Positions 32,799 to 41,376 of a DNA stretch of 47,750 nucleotides are shown here, piece by piece. The stretch comes from Acidimicrobiia bacterium (GTDB taxonomy: Bacteria; Actinomycetota; Acidimicrobiia; Spongiisociales; ZC4RG35), in NCBI GenBank assembly GCA_025928935.1, contig JAICNB010000015.1:1-47750 (forward strand), read 5' to 3'. The notes under the pieces were generated by a model. The model made no database searches. It saw only the letters and a list, made by a program, of their open reading frames with translations, and was not told the origin of the DNA. The translations under genes and the position numbers were made by a program. The first letter of the stretch is position 1, and each line of letters starts with the position of its first letter.

Positions 32799-33259
32799 GC
32801 ATCAAAGACGAGCTCGCTGACGAGTTGAGAGACGCGATGAAGGCCAAGGACGCCCCGAGAAGGGACGTCATCAGGCAGGTCGAGACCGAGATCTCGGTAG
32901 CGAGGAGCCAACCCGGCTTCACCGGGGACCTGGACGACGACCTCTACCGACAGGTGATCGGGTCGTATGTCAAGAAGATGGACAAGACCCGCCAGGAGTA
33001 TCTCGAGCTCGGAGGGCGTGGTGAGACGATGGCGGCAAAGCTCGCTTTCGAGGTGGAGTATCTGTCTCGCTGGCTGCCGAAGAAGCTCGATGAGGAGGCA
33101 ACCCGCGAGCTGGTGCGGGAGGCCATCGAGGAGCTGGGAGTCGCGTCCGACGAGAAGGCCGCCGGTCGGGTCACCGGCCACCTGATGAAACGGCACGGCA
33201 GCGACCTCAACGGCGCCGTGGTGAGCCGTCTCGTCCGCGAACAGCTCACAGCCGGTTGA
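32795..33259 (+). CDS. GatB/YqeY-domain protein
   Basis: 154 residues, normal YqeY length. SIKDELADELRDAMKAKDAPRRDVIRQVETEISVARSQPG is the typical start, and the C-terminal tail domain ELVREAIEELGVASDEKAAGRVTGHLMKRHGSDLNGAVVSRLVREQL matches the GatB tail. It is a predicted tRNA-amidotransferase-related protein of uncertain role. The ATG overlaps the GDPD stop by 4 bases and its stop overlaps the ligase TTG, so the three genes form one tightly coupled unit. Confidence 0.92.
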   Translation: MSIKDELADELRDAMKAKDAPRRDVIRQVETEISVARSQPGFTGDLDDDLYRQVIGSYVKKMDKTRQEYLELGGRGETMAAKLAFEVEYLSRWLPKKLDEEATRELVREAIEELGVASDEKAAGRVTGHLMKRHGSDLNGAVVSRLVREQLTAG

Positions 33260-34200
33260 AGATCCCCGACTTCGAGCCGATGCTGGCGACGCGGGTCGAT
33301 GAGCCCTTCGACGACCCCGGTTGGTGGTTCGAAGTGAAATGGGACGGCTACCGCGTGGTCCTGGCAGCCGAGGGAGGGAAGATCCGGGCTAGGTCGCGGC
33401 GCGGGCTCGACCTGACCGGGCCGTTCCCCGAGCTGGCCTCTCTGCCGATACCGGACGGTGTCGCCGTCGATGGCGAGGTGGTCGCCTTCGACGAGGAGGG
33501 TCTCCCGTCCTTCTCCTATCTGCAGCAACGCACCGGGTTCGGGGGACGGGGCACCAAGGCGGACGTAGGTGTGAATCTCGTGGTCTTCGACCTGTTGTTC
33601 CGGGGGCAGAGCCTGATCGGCCAGCCCTACGAAGACAGGGCCAGCATGCTCAGGGAACTCGCTCTTCCGTCACCGATCGTGGTCCCGGAGCCGACGCCCG
33701 AGCATGGGACCGCAGTCTTCGAGGTGGCCAGACGGCGTGGCCTGGAAGGCATTGTCGGCAAGCGGCTCGGATCGCCGTACCAGCCCGGGAGACGCTCGGC
33801 CGACTGGAAAAAGGTATCGGTCAAGCGCCGGCTCCGGGCCGTGGTCGGGGGCTATCTCCCCGGCGAGGGCGGAAGGTCGTCGACTTTCGGTTCGGTTCTC
33901 GTCGGTCTCCACGACGATGTCGGGCTGCGCTGGATAGCAGCGGTCGGGTCCGGGTTCGACGATGTCACGCTGGAGATCTTCGCCACCCACCTCCGCCAGA
34001 TCGAGCGGCCCAGATCGCCGTTCCACAACCAGGTCGTGTTGCCCAGGCCGGGCAGGCCTCTGTGGGTCGAGCCGGTGATCGTCATCGGAGTCGAGTACAA
34101 GGAGTGGACTCACGACAATCATCTGAGGGCCCCGGTGTTCAAAGGGGTGGAGACGGTGCCGGCCGAGGCGGTCACCTGGGCGGAGGAGGGCCCGGGCTGA
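33256..34200 (+). CDS. ATP-dependent DNA ligase (LigC/LigD-ligase-type)
   Basis: 314 residues. Motif I with the adenylated lysine is EVKWDGYR (K about residue 28), motif III VAVDGEVVAFDEEG, motif IV GLEGIVGKRLGSPY and motif V SADWKKVSVK, followed by an OB-fold domain ending near VEYKEWTHDNHLRAPVFKGV. There is no primase/polymerase or phosphoesterase domain, so it is a stand-alone ligase. It is convergent with ku 13 bases away; the pair could perform end joining. TTG start overlaps the yqeY stop. Confidence 0.92.
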   Translation: MKIPDFEPMLATRVDEPFDDPGWWFEVKWDGYRVVLAAEGGKIRARSRRGLDLTGPFPELASLPIPDGVAVDGEVVAFDEEGLPSFSYLQQRTGFGGRGTKADVGVNLVVFDLLFRGQSLIGQPYEDRASMLRELALPSPIVVPEPTPEHGTAVFEVARRRGLEGIVGKRLGSPYQPGRRSADWKKVSVKRRLRAVVGGYLPGEGGRSSTFGSVLVGLHDDVGLRWIAAVGSGFDDVTLEIFATHLRQIERPRSPFHNQVVLPRPGRPLWVEPVIVIGVEYKEWTHDNHLRAPVFKGVETVPAEAVTWAEEGPG

Positions 34201-34213
34201 GCGAGAGCGCGGC

Positions 34214-35011
34214 TCACCCAGCCTTGGCGGCCTTGGTCTCCTTGGACTTGGTTGCTTCCACCGACGCCTTCAGGGCCTCCAACAGGTCGACCACCTTGGT
34301 CGGCTCCGGCGAGACCGTGGCGATGATCTCCTCACCCGCGACCTTCTTCGCCGCCAGCTGCTCGATCGCCTCGCGGGTCGGATCGGCGTAGTCCTCCGCC
34401 TCGAACGGGCGGGTCAGGTTGTCGATCAGGGAGGCTGCCATGGCGACTTCCTCGGGCCGTATCTCCACCTCGGCCTCGAGCTCCTCGAATTCGGCCTCGC
34501 GGAGCTCGTCGGGCCAGAACATGGTCTCCATGACGATCACGCCGTCTTTGGCCCGGAGGGTGGCGAGCTGTTGCTTCTCCCGGATGGACACCTTGGCGAT
34601 GGCCACCCGGCCCTTCTCCTTCAGAGCCTCCTCCAAGATTTTGTAGGCCTTGATCCCGGTCTTCTCCGGGGCGAGGTAGTAGGCCGACTTGTAGTACATC
34701 GGGTCGATCTCGGTCTCGTCGACGAACTGAACGACGTCGACCAGCTTGTTGCCGTCCTGATGAGCGGAGTCGAGCTCCTCGTCGGTGAACACCACGTAAC
34801 GGTCCTTCTCGAACTCGTACCCCTTGACGATGTCCTCCCACTGGACCTCGCTGCCGTCGGCCTCGGCCACCCGCTTGTAGCGGATCGGGGAGTGATCGGT
34901 CTTGCGGAGCTGCTTGAACTTGGGCGTCTTGTTGTCGGTCGCCGTGTACAGCCCGACCGGGATGGTGACCAGCCCGAAGTTGATGGCGCCCTTCCAGATG
35001 GCTCGTGGCAT
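34214..35011 (-). CDS. ku: Ku DNA end-binding protein
   Basis: 265 residues. MPRAIWKGAINFGLVTIPVGLYTATDNK is the hallmark N-terminus, followed by CPxC-free core KRVAEADGSEVQWEDIVKGYEFEKDRYVVFTDEEL and VDETEIDPMYYKSAYYLAPEKTGIKAYKILEEALKEKGRVAIAK. The Lys-rich tail KSKETKAAKAG is short. It forms a homodimer that loads onto double-strand ends and recruits the ligase encoded convergently. A TAAACT box lies 6 bases before the ATG with no Shine-Dalgarno, indicating a leaderless mRNA. Confidence 0.95.
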   Translation of the reverse strand: MPRAIWKGAINFGLVTIPVGLYTATDNKTPKFKQLRKTDHSPIRYKRVAEADGSEVQWEDIVKGYEFEKDRYVVFTDEELDSAHQDGNKLVDVVQFVDETEIDPMYYKSAYYLAPEKTGIKAYKILEEALKEKGRVAIAKVSIREKQQLATLRAKDGVIVMETMFWPDELREAEFEELEAEVEIRPEEVAMAASLIDNLTRPFEAEDYADPTREAIEQLAAKKVAGEEIIATVSPEPTKVVDLLEALKASVEATKSKETKAAKAG

Positions 35012-35017
35012 AGGGAG

Positions 35018-35023
35018 AGTTTA
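35018..35023 (-). promoter_or_regulatory. Candidate -10 box for leaderless ku transcript
   Basis: TAAACT on the minus strand, 6 bases from the ku ATG. This spacing would place the transcription start at the start codon. Confidence 0.45.
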
Positions 35024-35056
35024 CGCCGTGCCCTTTCCTGGTATGCCCGCCGGGGC

Positions 35057-35186
35057 ATGACCACAGCCCTGAGATCACGCAGGTCACGCCGCAGCCGTGG
35101 TGGCCGCTTTGATCGGAGCGTTCATGGCGCCGGTGAGCGCCGAAGGAGGGCCGAAGCCAGGTCATACCTGTCCCTTAGAGGCCTGA
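35057..35186 (+). pseudogene. Possible small secreted-peptide gene with a frameshift
   Basis: From ATG 35057 one frame gives a basic N-terminus (MTTALRSRRSRRSRGG); a second frame, shifted by one base, then gives VVAALIGAFMAPVSAEGGPKPGHTCPLEA and stops at 35184-35186. Joined, they would make a ~45-residue peptide with an ideal signal peptide cleaved after VSA. A strong hairpin follows the stop by 5 bases. The frame change means either a decayed gene, a sequencing error or coincidence. This gap (35012-35332) otherwise holds only the ku promoter and that hairpin. Confidence 0.3.
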
Positions 35187-35191
35187 CGAGT

Positions 35192-35216
35192 GGCCGCCCG
35201 GCTGAGCCGGGCGGCC
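35192..35216. terminator. Perfect 11-bp GC hairpin
   Basis: GGCCGCCCGGC pairs perfectly with GCCGGGCGGCC around a TGA loop. No T-tract follows on either strand. It sits alone between the divergent ku and surface-protein genes, directly after the possible small peptide frame, so it implies an unannotated transcript ending here. Confidence 0.6.
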
Positions 35217-35332
35217 CTCTGCGTACCACACCGAACGGTACGCGAAGGACCATGGCTCACGCCCGACGGGTCGACAACACCAGAAGTCACGGCATCCGGT
35301 AGCATCGACCGTGTTGGTCCTGGGGGGTTGAG

Positions 35333-36352
35333 GTGCTGAGGCAGGGACGGTCGATCGGAAGCCGGCTTGCTGGTGCGCTGGTGCTCATCCTCCTATCGCT
35401 GGGCCTGCAACTTGTCACTGCCGCCCCGGCGGTGGCCGCCTCCCTCATCGTGAGCCCCGCGGTGGGCGTCGCCGGCACCAGTGTTCTGGTTGTCGGTACA
35501 GGCTTCCCCGCCTCTTCTCCCGTGGCACTCTGTTGGGACAACTCGGGCTGCTCGGATCTCGGCACGGTTTTGGCCGGGCCTGACGACACTTTCTCGGCGA
35601 GCGTGACCCTTCCTTCGGGTGCGGCGGCGGGTGTTCACCAGATTGTGGCTTGCCGACAGGGATCTCAGCCCTGTGCGACTGCCTTGTTCACCGTGCTCGC
35701 CAACTCGACCACGACCTCGACCGAAGCGACCGTGACGACCACAACGCCTGTGCCTACGACCAGTTCGACGGTTGTGACCAGCACCACCGTGTTCACGAAT
35801 ACCACCTCGACGACATCCGGCGTCTCGCCCTCGACCACATCGGGCGTCTCGCCTTCGACGACCTCGCCCACCACCACGACCACACATGCCTCTGTCGGAA
35901 CCACCTCGCCGATCCCGGCGGTGGGGCCAATAGGAGTGACCACGACTTCGACTCCAACGGCGAGTCGCAGGGGCGATGCATCGCCACCAACTGCCACATC
36001 CGTGAGGCGGGATGATCAAGGGCCAGGGCCTGATGGCGCTCAGGGCGGAGGGGACGTGCTTGTCACGGCATCGTCCCAGGTCGGGAATGAGAGCTTCGTC
36101 GATCGGCTCCGATCATGGTTCAGCATCGAACCCGAAAGCACACGCAGCATCCCAACGATCGTCAGCCCACCTTTCGAAGAAGCCCTCACGCCGCCTCCCG
36201 AAGAGGCAGCAAGCCCTCCGTCACAACCAGCTTCTGACCTGGCGCGTTTCCCCTTATGGAGTCAGGTTGCCGCCCTCTCAGCCGGGGTCGCTGCGTTGTT
36301 CTTCTTGATCCCTCTGGTTGCCCGATGGGTATGGAATCTGTCGCGGGACTAG
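35333..36352 (+). CDS. Secreted, membrane-anchored Thr-rich surface protein
   Basis: 339 residues from a GTG. Signal peptide SIGSRLAGALVLILLSLGLQLVTAAPAVA (cleavage near residue 35), then an Ig-like/IPT-type domain to about residue 120 (SLIVSPAVGVAGTSVLVVGTGFPA..., with two cysteine pairs), a Thr/Ser stalk (about 122-215) containing a tandem GVSPSTTS repeat, a Pro/Glu-rich stretch and a C-terminal transmembrane segment (VAALSAGVAALFFLIPLVARWVW) with a short cytoplasmic end. No sortase motif. Likely a cell-surface stalk protein; no specific function recognised. Confidence 0.75.
   Translation: MLRQGRSIGSRLAGALVLILLSLGLQLVTAAPAVAASLIVSPAVGVAGTSVLVVGTGFPASSPVALCWDNSGCSDLGTVLAGPDDTFSASVTLPSGAAAGVHQIVACRQGSQPCATALFTVLANSTTTSTEATVTTTTPVPTTSSTVVTSTTVFTNTTSTTSGVSPSTTSGVSPSTTSPTTTTTHASVGTTSPIPAVGPIGVTTTSTPTASRRGDASPPTATSVRRDDQGPGPDGAQGGGDVLVTASSQVGNESFVDRLRSWFSIEPESTRSIPTIVSPPFEEALTPPPEEAASPPSQPASDLARFPLWSQVAALSAGVAALFFLIPLVARWVWNLSRD
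35813..35860 (+). repeat. 24-base imperfect tandem repeat (two copies)
   Basis: ACATCCGGCGTCTCGCCCTC and ACATCGGGCGTCTCGCCTTC begin two adjacent 24-base units at 35813 and 35837, encoding TSGVSPST twice in the Thr-rich stalk. A likely site of length variation. Confidence 0.7.
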
Positions 36353-36357
36353 TAGAA

Positions 36358-36506
36358 GACGTTCGTCAGGGTGAATCCCCCCAAGAGGTCGAGTCCGGTG
36401 TAAATCCTCACCGATGGCGGAGACAGGCATGGGGGTTGGGCCCGTTCCCGCCGATCTGGAAACCCCGGTTCCCACGGCTCGGGAAAGTGGCACAGCGGGC
36501 CCAACT
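36358..36506 (+). ncRNA. Structured leader candidate (riboswitch-like) before a small membrane protein gene
   Basis: Two similar modules, AGGGTGAATCCCC (36368-36380) and CCGGTGTAAATCC (36395-36407), recall the paired GGTGAAA-type loops of FMN and cobalamin riboswitches; the following CCGATGG and CAGGCATGGGG also resemble the 3' part of the FMN element. They are followed by GTTGGGCCCG (36435-36444) pairing perfectly with CGGGCCCAAC (36496-36505), which ends next to a TTG start. No complete match to a known class is claimed; the middle of an FMN aptamer is missing. Confidence 0.3.
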
Positions 36507-36971
36507 TTGAGACTGCACCGAGAACGAGTATCGCTGTACGTTCGCGTCCTTTGGAATCTTCTCCGCTACGTCTTCGCGTTGGCCGGGTTCGTGTGCCTCC
36601 TGCTCACGGTTACCACCCTCACCGGATGGTTCACGGTGTCGTCCGAAGGCGAGCAGCTCGAGTGGTATTGGCTGCTCATCGCAGCGTTCATGCTCGGCCT
36701 TCTCACCACCATCGGTGACGAGCCATTCCTAGGGGTGTCCGGGGCGGGACCTCGTCTGGGTGCACCGGATCAGCGGCTGGCTCCCAGTCTCGTTCATCCC
36801 ATTCGGCGAATATTCTGGACGATTCTCGTCGCAGGAGCCTGGGGAGGTCTCACTTACTTGCTTGGCCTCGATCTGATCGTGATCCTTGCCGTGGCGGCGT
36901 TGGTCGGGCTCGGCTACGCATTCCGCCGACCGAGGGAAGGGGGCACGGTGGAGCAGCAGAAGACTGGCTGA
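36507..36971 (+). CDS. Small four-helix membrane protein of unknown function
   Basis: About 154 residues if started at TTG 36507; the frame is open back to ATG 36414, but those extra 31 codons have poor third-position GC (about half) while codons after ~36540 have the strong GC bias of this genome, so the shorter form is favoured. Four hydrophobic segments: LLRYVFALAGFVCLLLTVTTL, WYWLLIAAFMLGLLTTI, IFWTILVAGAWGGLTYLLG and LIVILAVAALVGLGYAF. I do not recognise the family. It follows the surface-protein gene on the same strand. Confidence 0.6.
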   Translation: MRLHRERVSLYVRVLWNLLRYVFALAGFVCLLLTVTTLTGWFTVSSEGEQLEWYWLLIAAFMLGLLTTIGDEPFLGVSGAGPRLGAPDQRLAPSLVHPIRRIFWTILVAGAWGGLTYLLGLDLIVILAVAALVGLGYAFRRPREGGTVEQQKTG

Positions 36972-37050
36972 GGAGGTCACCAGATGCAGCACGGTCGGAG
37001 CAGGGCGGGAGTCGAGACCTGACTGGAGACCCCTGGTCAGACACGGTTCG

Positions 37051-37122
<72 letters not shown>

Positions 37123-37155
37123 GTCGAGGGGTGATTCTATCGACGACACTCCTTC

Positions 37156-37161
37156 TAGCCT
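37156..37161 (+). promoter_or_regulatory. Candidate -10 box for leaderless thrC transcript
   Basis: TAGCCT is 7 bases upstream of the GTG start at 37169 and no Shine-Dalgarno is present. Confidence 0.4.
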
Positions 37162-37168
37162 CCGCCGG

Positions 37169-38386
37169 GTGAGGTACGTGTCCACCCGGGGAGAGGCCCC
37201 ACCGCTCGACTTTCGGGGGGTGATGCTCACCGGACTGGCACCGGACGGCGGGCTCTACGTGCCCGAGGCGATCCCGTCCCTTCCCGCCGGCTGGGAAGAC
37301 TGGTCATATCGCCAGGCGGTGACTGCGGTGCTGACCAGTTTCGGTGCCGAGGTGGTGGGCCCGATCGTGACGCAGGCTGCGGCACGTTTCTCCTCCGAGG
37401 AGGTCGCCCCGGTGGTGCCGGTCGGCGATCGTTTCGTCTTCGAGTTGTTCTGGGGTCCCACCCTGTCATTCAAGGATCACGCCCTCCAGATCCTCGGCGG
37501 GCTGCTCGACCGCGACGTGGCTAGACCCTCCACCATCCTCGGCGCCACCTCTGGAGACACGGGATCGGCCGCGATCGAGGCCTGCCGGGGGCGCCCCCAG
37601 CTTCGAATCGTCGTCCTCTATCCGCACGGGAAGGTATCCGAGTTCCAGCGCCGCCAGATGACCACCGTCGCCGAGGAGAACGTCCTGGCGATCGCGGTGC
37701 GGGGCAACTTCGACGACTGCCAGGCCTTGGTCAAGGACGCATTCCGTCGTCACGACGGCCTCCTCGCCTTCAACTCGATCAACTGGGCCCGGGTCGCGGC
37801 CCAAGCCGGCTACTACGTGTACTTGGGGGGCAGGATGGGGGCCCCCTTCGATGTCGTGGTCCCAACAGGGAACTTCGGCAACATTCTCGCCTGTTGGGTT
37901 GCCAAGCAGATGGGGGCGCCGATCGAGGCGATGGCGATCGCCAACAACGCCAACCGCGGGCTCTACAACCTGGTCAACACCGGCTCGATGGGAGACGAGG
38001 AGACGATCCCCACCCTGGCACCGGCGATGGACGTGACCGTGCCATCGAACCTCGAGCGGTTCACCGGTGACCCGGCTGAGACATTCGCGGCGGGATACGC
38101 CCAGGATGATGAGATCCTGAAGACGATCGCCGCTGTCGAAGCCGAGTACGGCTATCTGCTCGACCCGCACACCGCGGCCGCCTGGCATGTCGGGGAGGCC
38201 CTTCTCGGTGACCTGCCCCAGGTGGTGGTGGGGACTGCCCACCCGGCAAAATTCGCCGCTGCCGTTCAGAGCGCCCTGGGACTGCAGCCTGAGACGCCAC
38301 CGGGGTTCGAGGACCTGTCAGGCAAACCGGAGCGGGTGACGGTCATCGATGCCGACCCTTCAGAGCTCGACCGTCTGATCCGATAA
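37169..38386 (+). CDS. thrC: Threonine synthase
   Basis: 405 residues. It converts O-phosphohomoserine to threonine with PLP. VRYVSTRGEAPPLDFRGVMLTGLAPDGGLYVPE is the characteristic N-terminus, the PLP lysine lies in FFWGPTLSFKDHALQ, and GATSGDTGSAAIEA binds the cofactor phosphate, with PTGNFGNILA later. This is the longer, yeast/E. coli-like branch. GTG start. In many actinobacteria thrB follows before rho; here rho is next. Confidence 0.95.
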   Translation: MRYVSTRGEAPPLDFRGVMLTGLAPDGGLYVPEAIPSLPAGWEDWSYRQAVTAVLTSFGAEVVGPIVTQAAARFSSEEVAPVVPVGDRFVFELFWGPTLSFKDHALQILGGLLDRDVARPSTILGATSGDTGSAAIEACRGRPQLRIVVLYPHGKVSEFQRRQMTTVAEENVLAIAVRGNFDDCQALVKDAFRRHDGLLAFNSINWARVAAQAGYYVYLGGRMGAPFDVVVPTGNFGNILACWVAKQMGAPIEAMAIANNANRGLYNLVNTGSMGDEETIPTLAPAMDVTVPSNLERFTGDPAETFAAGYAQDDEILKTIAAVEAEYGYLLDPHTAAAWHVGEALLGDLPQVVVGTAHPAKFAAAVQSALGLQPETPPGFEDLSGKPERVTVIDADPSELDRLIR

Positions 38387-38403
38387 TCTCGTTGGTTGCT
38401 GCT

Positions 38404-38431
38404 TTGCGCAACCGGCGGGAGCAGCTACCAT
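38404..38431 (+). promoter_or_regulatory. Candidate promoter of rho
   Basis: TTGCGC, a 16-base spacer and TACCAT, giving a transcript start near 38438 and a leader of about 130 bases before the rho ATG. rho mRNAs are often autoregulated through their leader; no specific structure is claimed. Confidence 0.4.
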
Positions 38432-38566
38432 ACGGTTCAGCCGACGACGCCAAGGGACGTTGCGGCCACCCACCCACAGTCCTCATCCGAGGCATGCCAT
38501 CCATATTTGCGATGGTGCATATCCCGGTCCGTTCGAGCCTGAAAGCGAAGAATCGCGAAGGATCCA

Positions 38567-40051
38567 ATGACCACACGAGCTCAACTCCAGAGCAAGACCA
38601 TCGACGAGCTGCGGCAGATCGCCGATGCGGTAGGAATCGAGACCGACGGTCTCCAGAAATCGAAGCTGATCAGTGCCTTGGTCGACGCCGGCCAGGTGGC
38701 TGAGCCCGCGCCCGGCGAAGAGCTGGATCTGCCCCAGGCCACTCCTCGCATCGAGCGCGCCCCCCAGGACGGCGATGGCGAGCTCGAGGCCGTGCCCGGG
38801 GACGAGCCGCGCCCGGACGCCCGTCAGGCCGGCCGTGTCGACGACGACCAGCGTCAGGGTGGGAACCGGAGCCGCAATCGCCGGCGCCGTGGTGGAGGCG
38901 GACGTGAGGAGGAGTTCATCCCGGAGGAGGACCTGGAGATCCGCGAGGGTCTACTCGACATCCTGCCCGAGGGTTACGGGTTTCTCAGGGTCACCGGCTA
39001 CCTGTCGGGCGACAAGGACGTCTACGTCTCGGCCAACCAGGTGCGCAAGTTCCGTCTTCGCAAGGGTGACATCGTCTCCGGACCGATCCGCCCGCCGCGG
39101 TCGAAGGAGAAGTTCCCGGCCGTGGTCCGCATCGACAAGGTCAATGGCATGTCGTCGGACGAGGCGATGCGCCGGCCGAAGTTCGAATCTCTGACCCCGC
39201 TCTTTCCGGACGAGAGGCTTCGTCTCGAGATCGATGGCCGGGCCAACGGAATCCTCACACGGATCGTCGACCTGATCGCCCCCATCGGCAAGGGACAGCG
39301 CGGTCTGATCGTCTCGCCGCCCAAGGCGGGCAAGACAACCGTCCTCCAGGAGATCGCACAGGCGATCACCACCAACAACCCCGAGTGCTATCTGATGGTG
39401 GTGCTCGTAGATGAGAGACCCGAAGAGGTGACCGACATGCAGCGCTCGGTCAAGGGCGAGGTCATCTACTCGACCTTCGACCGTCCCGCCGAGGAGCACA
39501 CCCAAGTCTCCGAGCTGGCTTTGGAGCGGGCCAAGCGACTGGTGGAGATGGGCACCGACGTGGTGATCCTGCTCGACTCGATCACCCGTCTCGCCCGTGC
39601 CCACAACCTGGCGACCCCCGCCTCGGGCCGCATCCTCTCCGGTGGTGTCGACAGCCAGGCCCTTTACCCGCCGAAGCGTTTCTTCGGCGCCGCCCGGAAC
39701 ATCGAGGAGGGGGGCTCGCTCACCATCCTGGGCACAGCGCTCGTCGAGACGGGCTCCAAGATGGACGAGGTCATCTTCGAGGAGTTCAAGGGCACCGGGA
39801 ACATGGAGCTCCGTCTCGATCGCAAGCTCGCCGACAAGCGGATCTACCCCGCCATCGACATCGAGGCATCGGGAACAAGGAAGGAAGAGCTGCTGTTCGA
39901 CCAGAAGGAGCTGGCGCAGGTCTGGAAGCTGCGGCGAGTGCTGCTGGCTCTGGAGCCGGGCGCCGCACTCGAGCTCCTGATCGACAGGTTGAAGACCACC
40001 AAGTCCAACGCCGAGTTCCTCGCCGAGGTGGCGAAGAGCAGCGGCAGCTAG
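38567..40051 (+). CDS. rho: Transcription termination factor Rho
   Basis: 494 residues. The N-terminal Rho_N helical domain ([35 protein letters not shown]) is followed by an acidic then Arg/Gly-rich insert (about 45-115, ending [15 protein letters not shown]), the cold-shock RNA-binding domain ([32 protein letters not shown]), and the ATPase with Walker A PPKAGKTT, Walker [15 protein letters not shown] and the Q/R loops near [20 protein letters not shown]. The basic insert is typical of actinobacterial Rho. ATG 38567 preceded by GAAGGATCC-type SD. Confidence 0.97.
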   Translation: MTTRAQLQSKTIDELRQIADAVGIETDGLQKSKLISALVDAGQVAEPAPGEELDLPQATPRIERAPQDGDGELEAVPGDEPRPDARQAGRVDDDQRQGGNRSRNRRRRGGGGREEEFIPEEDLEIREGLLDILPEGYGFLRVTGYLSGDKDVYVSANQVRKFRLRKGDIVSGPIRPPRSKEKFPAVVRIDKVNGMSSDEAMRRPKFESLTPLFPDERLRLEIDGRANGILTRIVDLIAPIGKGQRGLIVSPPKAGKTTVLQEIAQAITTNNPECYLMVVLVDERPEEVTDMQRSVKGEVIYSTFDRPAEEHTQVSELALERAKRLVEMGTDVVILLDSITRLARAHNLATPASGRILSGGVDSQALYPPKRFFGAARNIEEGGSLTILGTALVETGSKMDEVIFEEFKGTGNMELRLDRKLADKRIYPAIDIEASGTRKEELLFDQKELAQVWKLRRVLLALEPGAALELLIDRLKTTKSNAEFLAEVAKSSGS

Positions 40052-40064
40052 ATAGGAGCCGACG

Positions 40065-40331
40065 GTGAAGACCGACATTCATCCCGAGTACGCCGAGACC
40101 CATGTCACTTGCTCGTGTGGCAACACGTTCACGACCAGGAGCACCAAGCCCGGCGAGATGCACATCGAGCTGTGCAATGAGTGCCATCCGTTCTTCACTG
40201 GGAAGCAGAAACTGGTCGACAGCGGGGGTCGGGTGGAGCGTTTCCAGAAGCGCTACGGGAAGACCGCATTCACCAAGGCCGGCGAGCCGGCCGATGCGAG
40301 CGCGGAGGCGGAAACCGCTGACGCAGAGTGA
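40065..40331 (+). CDS. rpmE: 50S ribosomal protein L31 (zinc-binding form)
   Basis: 88 residues from a [63 protein letters not shown] with zinc ligands C16, C18, C37 and C40. A C-terminal Ala/Glu-rich tail extends it beyond the usual ~70-75 residues. It lies 13 bases after rho, the standard rho-rpmE order. Confidence 0.96.
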   Translation: MKTDIHPEYAETHVTCSCGNTFTTRSTKPGEMHIELCNECHPFFTGKQKLVDSGGRVERFQKRYGKTAFTKAGEPADASAEAETADAE

Positions 40332-41376
40332 GTCGAGCGCTCCCGACGACCCGAAATTGGGATCCACAGTCCCGCATTCGGTACCTGAGCGTCCCAATTA
40401 CGAGCGGCTGAGCGGTCCTATCGACCCGGCCAAGACGGTCGGGGGTCAGGCAGTCATCGAAGGTGTGATGATGCGCGCCCCGGGGGCGTGGTCGGTGGCG
40501 GTTCGCAGACCCGAGGGGCACATCGTCGCCCAGCGGCATGTGCTCGGCCGTCTCGCGGAGCGGAACACGGCGGCGAGGATCCCCTTCGTCCGCGGCGTCG
40601 TGGTGCTCTGGGAATCGCTGAGCCTCGGATTCCGCGCTCTGTCCTGGTCGGCCGAGATGGCCGCAGGCGAAGAGGAGGAGCCACTCACCAGATCCCAGAT
40701 CGGCTGGACGATGGCACTGGCCTTCGCCCTCTTCGCCGGGATCTTCATCGTCTTGCCCGCCCTCGCCGCCGGAGTGGTGGCCGGCGAGTCGGGTCTTCTC
40801 TTCAACGTCTCCGAGGGTGTGATCCGCCTTGCCATCTTCGTGGGCTATATCTGGGCGATCGGCCGCTCTGCCGAGATCGGCCGGGTCTTCGAGTACCACG
40901 GCGCCGAGCACATGTCGATCCACGCCTTCGAGGCGGGAGAGCCTCTCAGCGTCGAGTCGGTCCGCCGCTATCCACCCGAGCATCCTCGATGCGGGACCAG
41001 CTTCCTCCTCATCGTGGTGCTCGGCTCGATAATCCTCTTCTCCTTCTTCGGGAGGCCGGGCTGGCTCTTCCTGGTGACCTCCCGCGTGCTCGGCATACCG
41101 ATCATCGCCGGCATCGCGTACGAGGTCCTCCGCTGGTCGGGCACCCGGAGCAGCGGATGGCTGGCGCGGGCGCTGGCCGCACCCGGGATCTGGCTGCAGA
41201 AGCTCACCACCCGTGTCCCCGACGAGAGTCAGGTCGAAGTGGCGATATCCAGCCTGGTCGTGGCCCTCGATGACGAGATGGTCGACGATGTCATCGGAAG
41301 GGGCGGGCTTCCGGGGTCGGCCCTCGAGGTGCGGAGCACTGTGTTCGGGGTGGCCCCTCCGTCCGGGGAGGAGTGA
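40294..41376 (+). CDS. DUF1385 family membrane protein
   Basis: About 360 residues from ATG 40294, which overlaps the rpmE end by 38 bases; TTG 40357 is an alternative without overlap, and neither has a good Shine-Dalgarno. The DUF1385 opening [26 protein letters not shown] is clear, followed by four to five hydrophobic segments and the conserved [15 protein letters not shown] and PRCGTSFLL motifs. The function is unknown. The family commonly sits between rpmE and prfA in Gram-positive genomes, which supports co-regulation with translation genes. Confidence 0.88.
   Translation: MRARRRKPLTQSESSAPDDPKLGSTVPHSVPERPNYERLSGPIDPAKTVGGQAVIEGVMMRAPGAWSVAVRRPEGHIVAQRHVLGRLAERNTAARIPFVRGVVVLWESLSLGFRALSWSAEMAAGEEEEPLTRSQIGWTMALAFALFAGIFIVLPALAAGVVAGESGLLFNVSEGVIRLAIFVGYIWAIGRSAEIGRVFEYHGAEHMSIHAFEAGEPLSVESVRRYPPEHPRCGTSFLLIVVLGSIILFSFFGRPGWLFLVTSRVLGIPIIAGIAYEVLRWSGTRSSGWLARALAAPGIWLQKLTTRVPDESQVEVAISSLVVALDDEMVDDVIGRGGLPGSALEVRSTVFGVAPPSGEE

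Noticed and set aside
36221-36235. TCACAACCAGCTTCT shared with positions 11-25 at the left edge, as a possible direct repeat or att core
   Set aside because: A 15-base match between two places is expected about once by chance in a window of this size, and no element is bounded by it.
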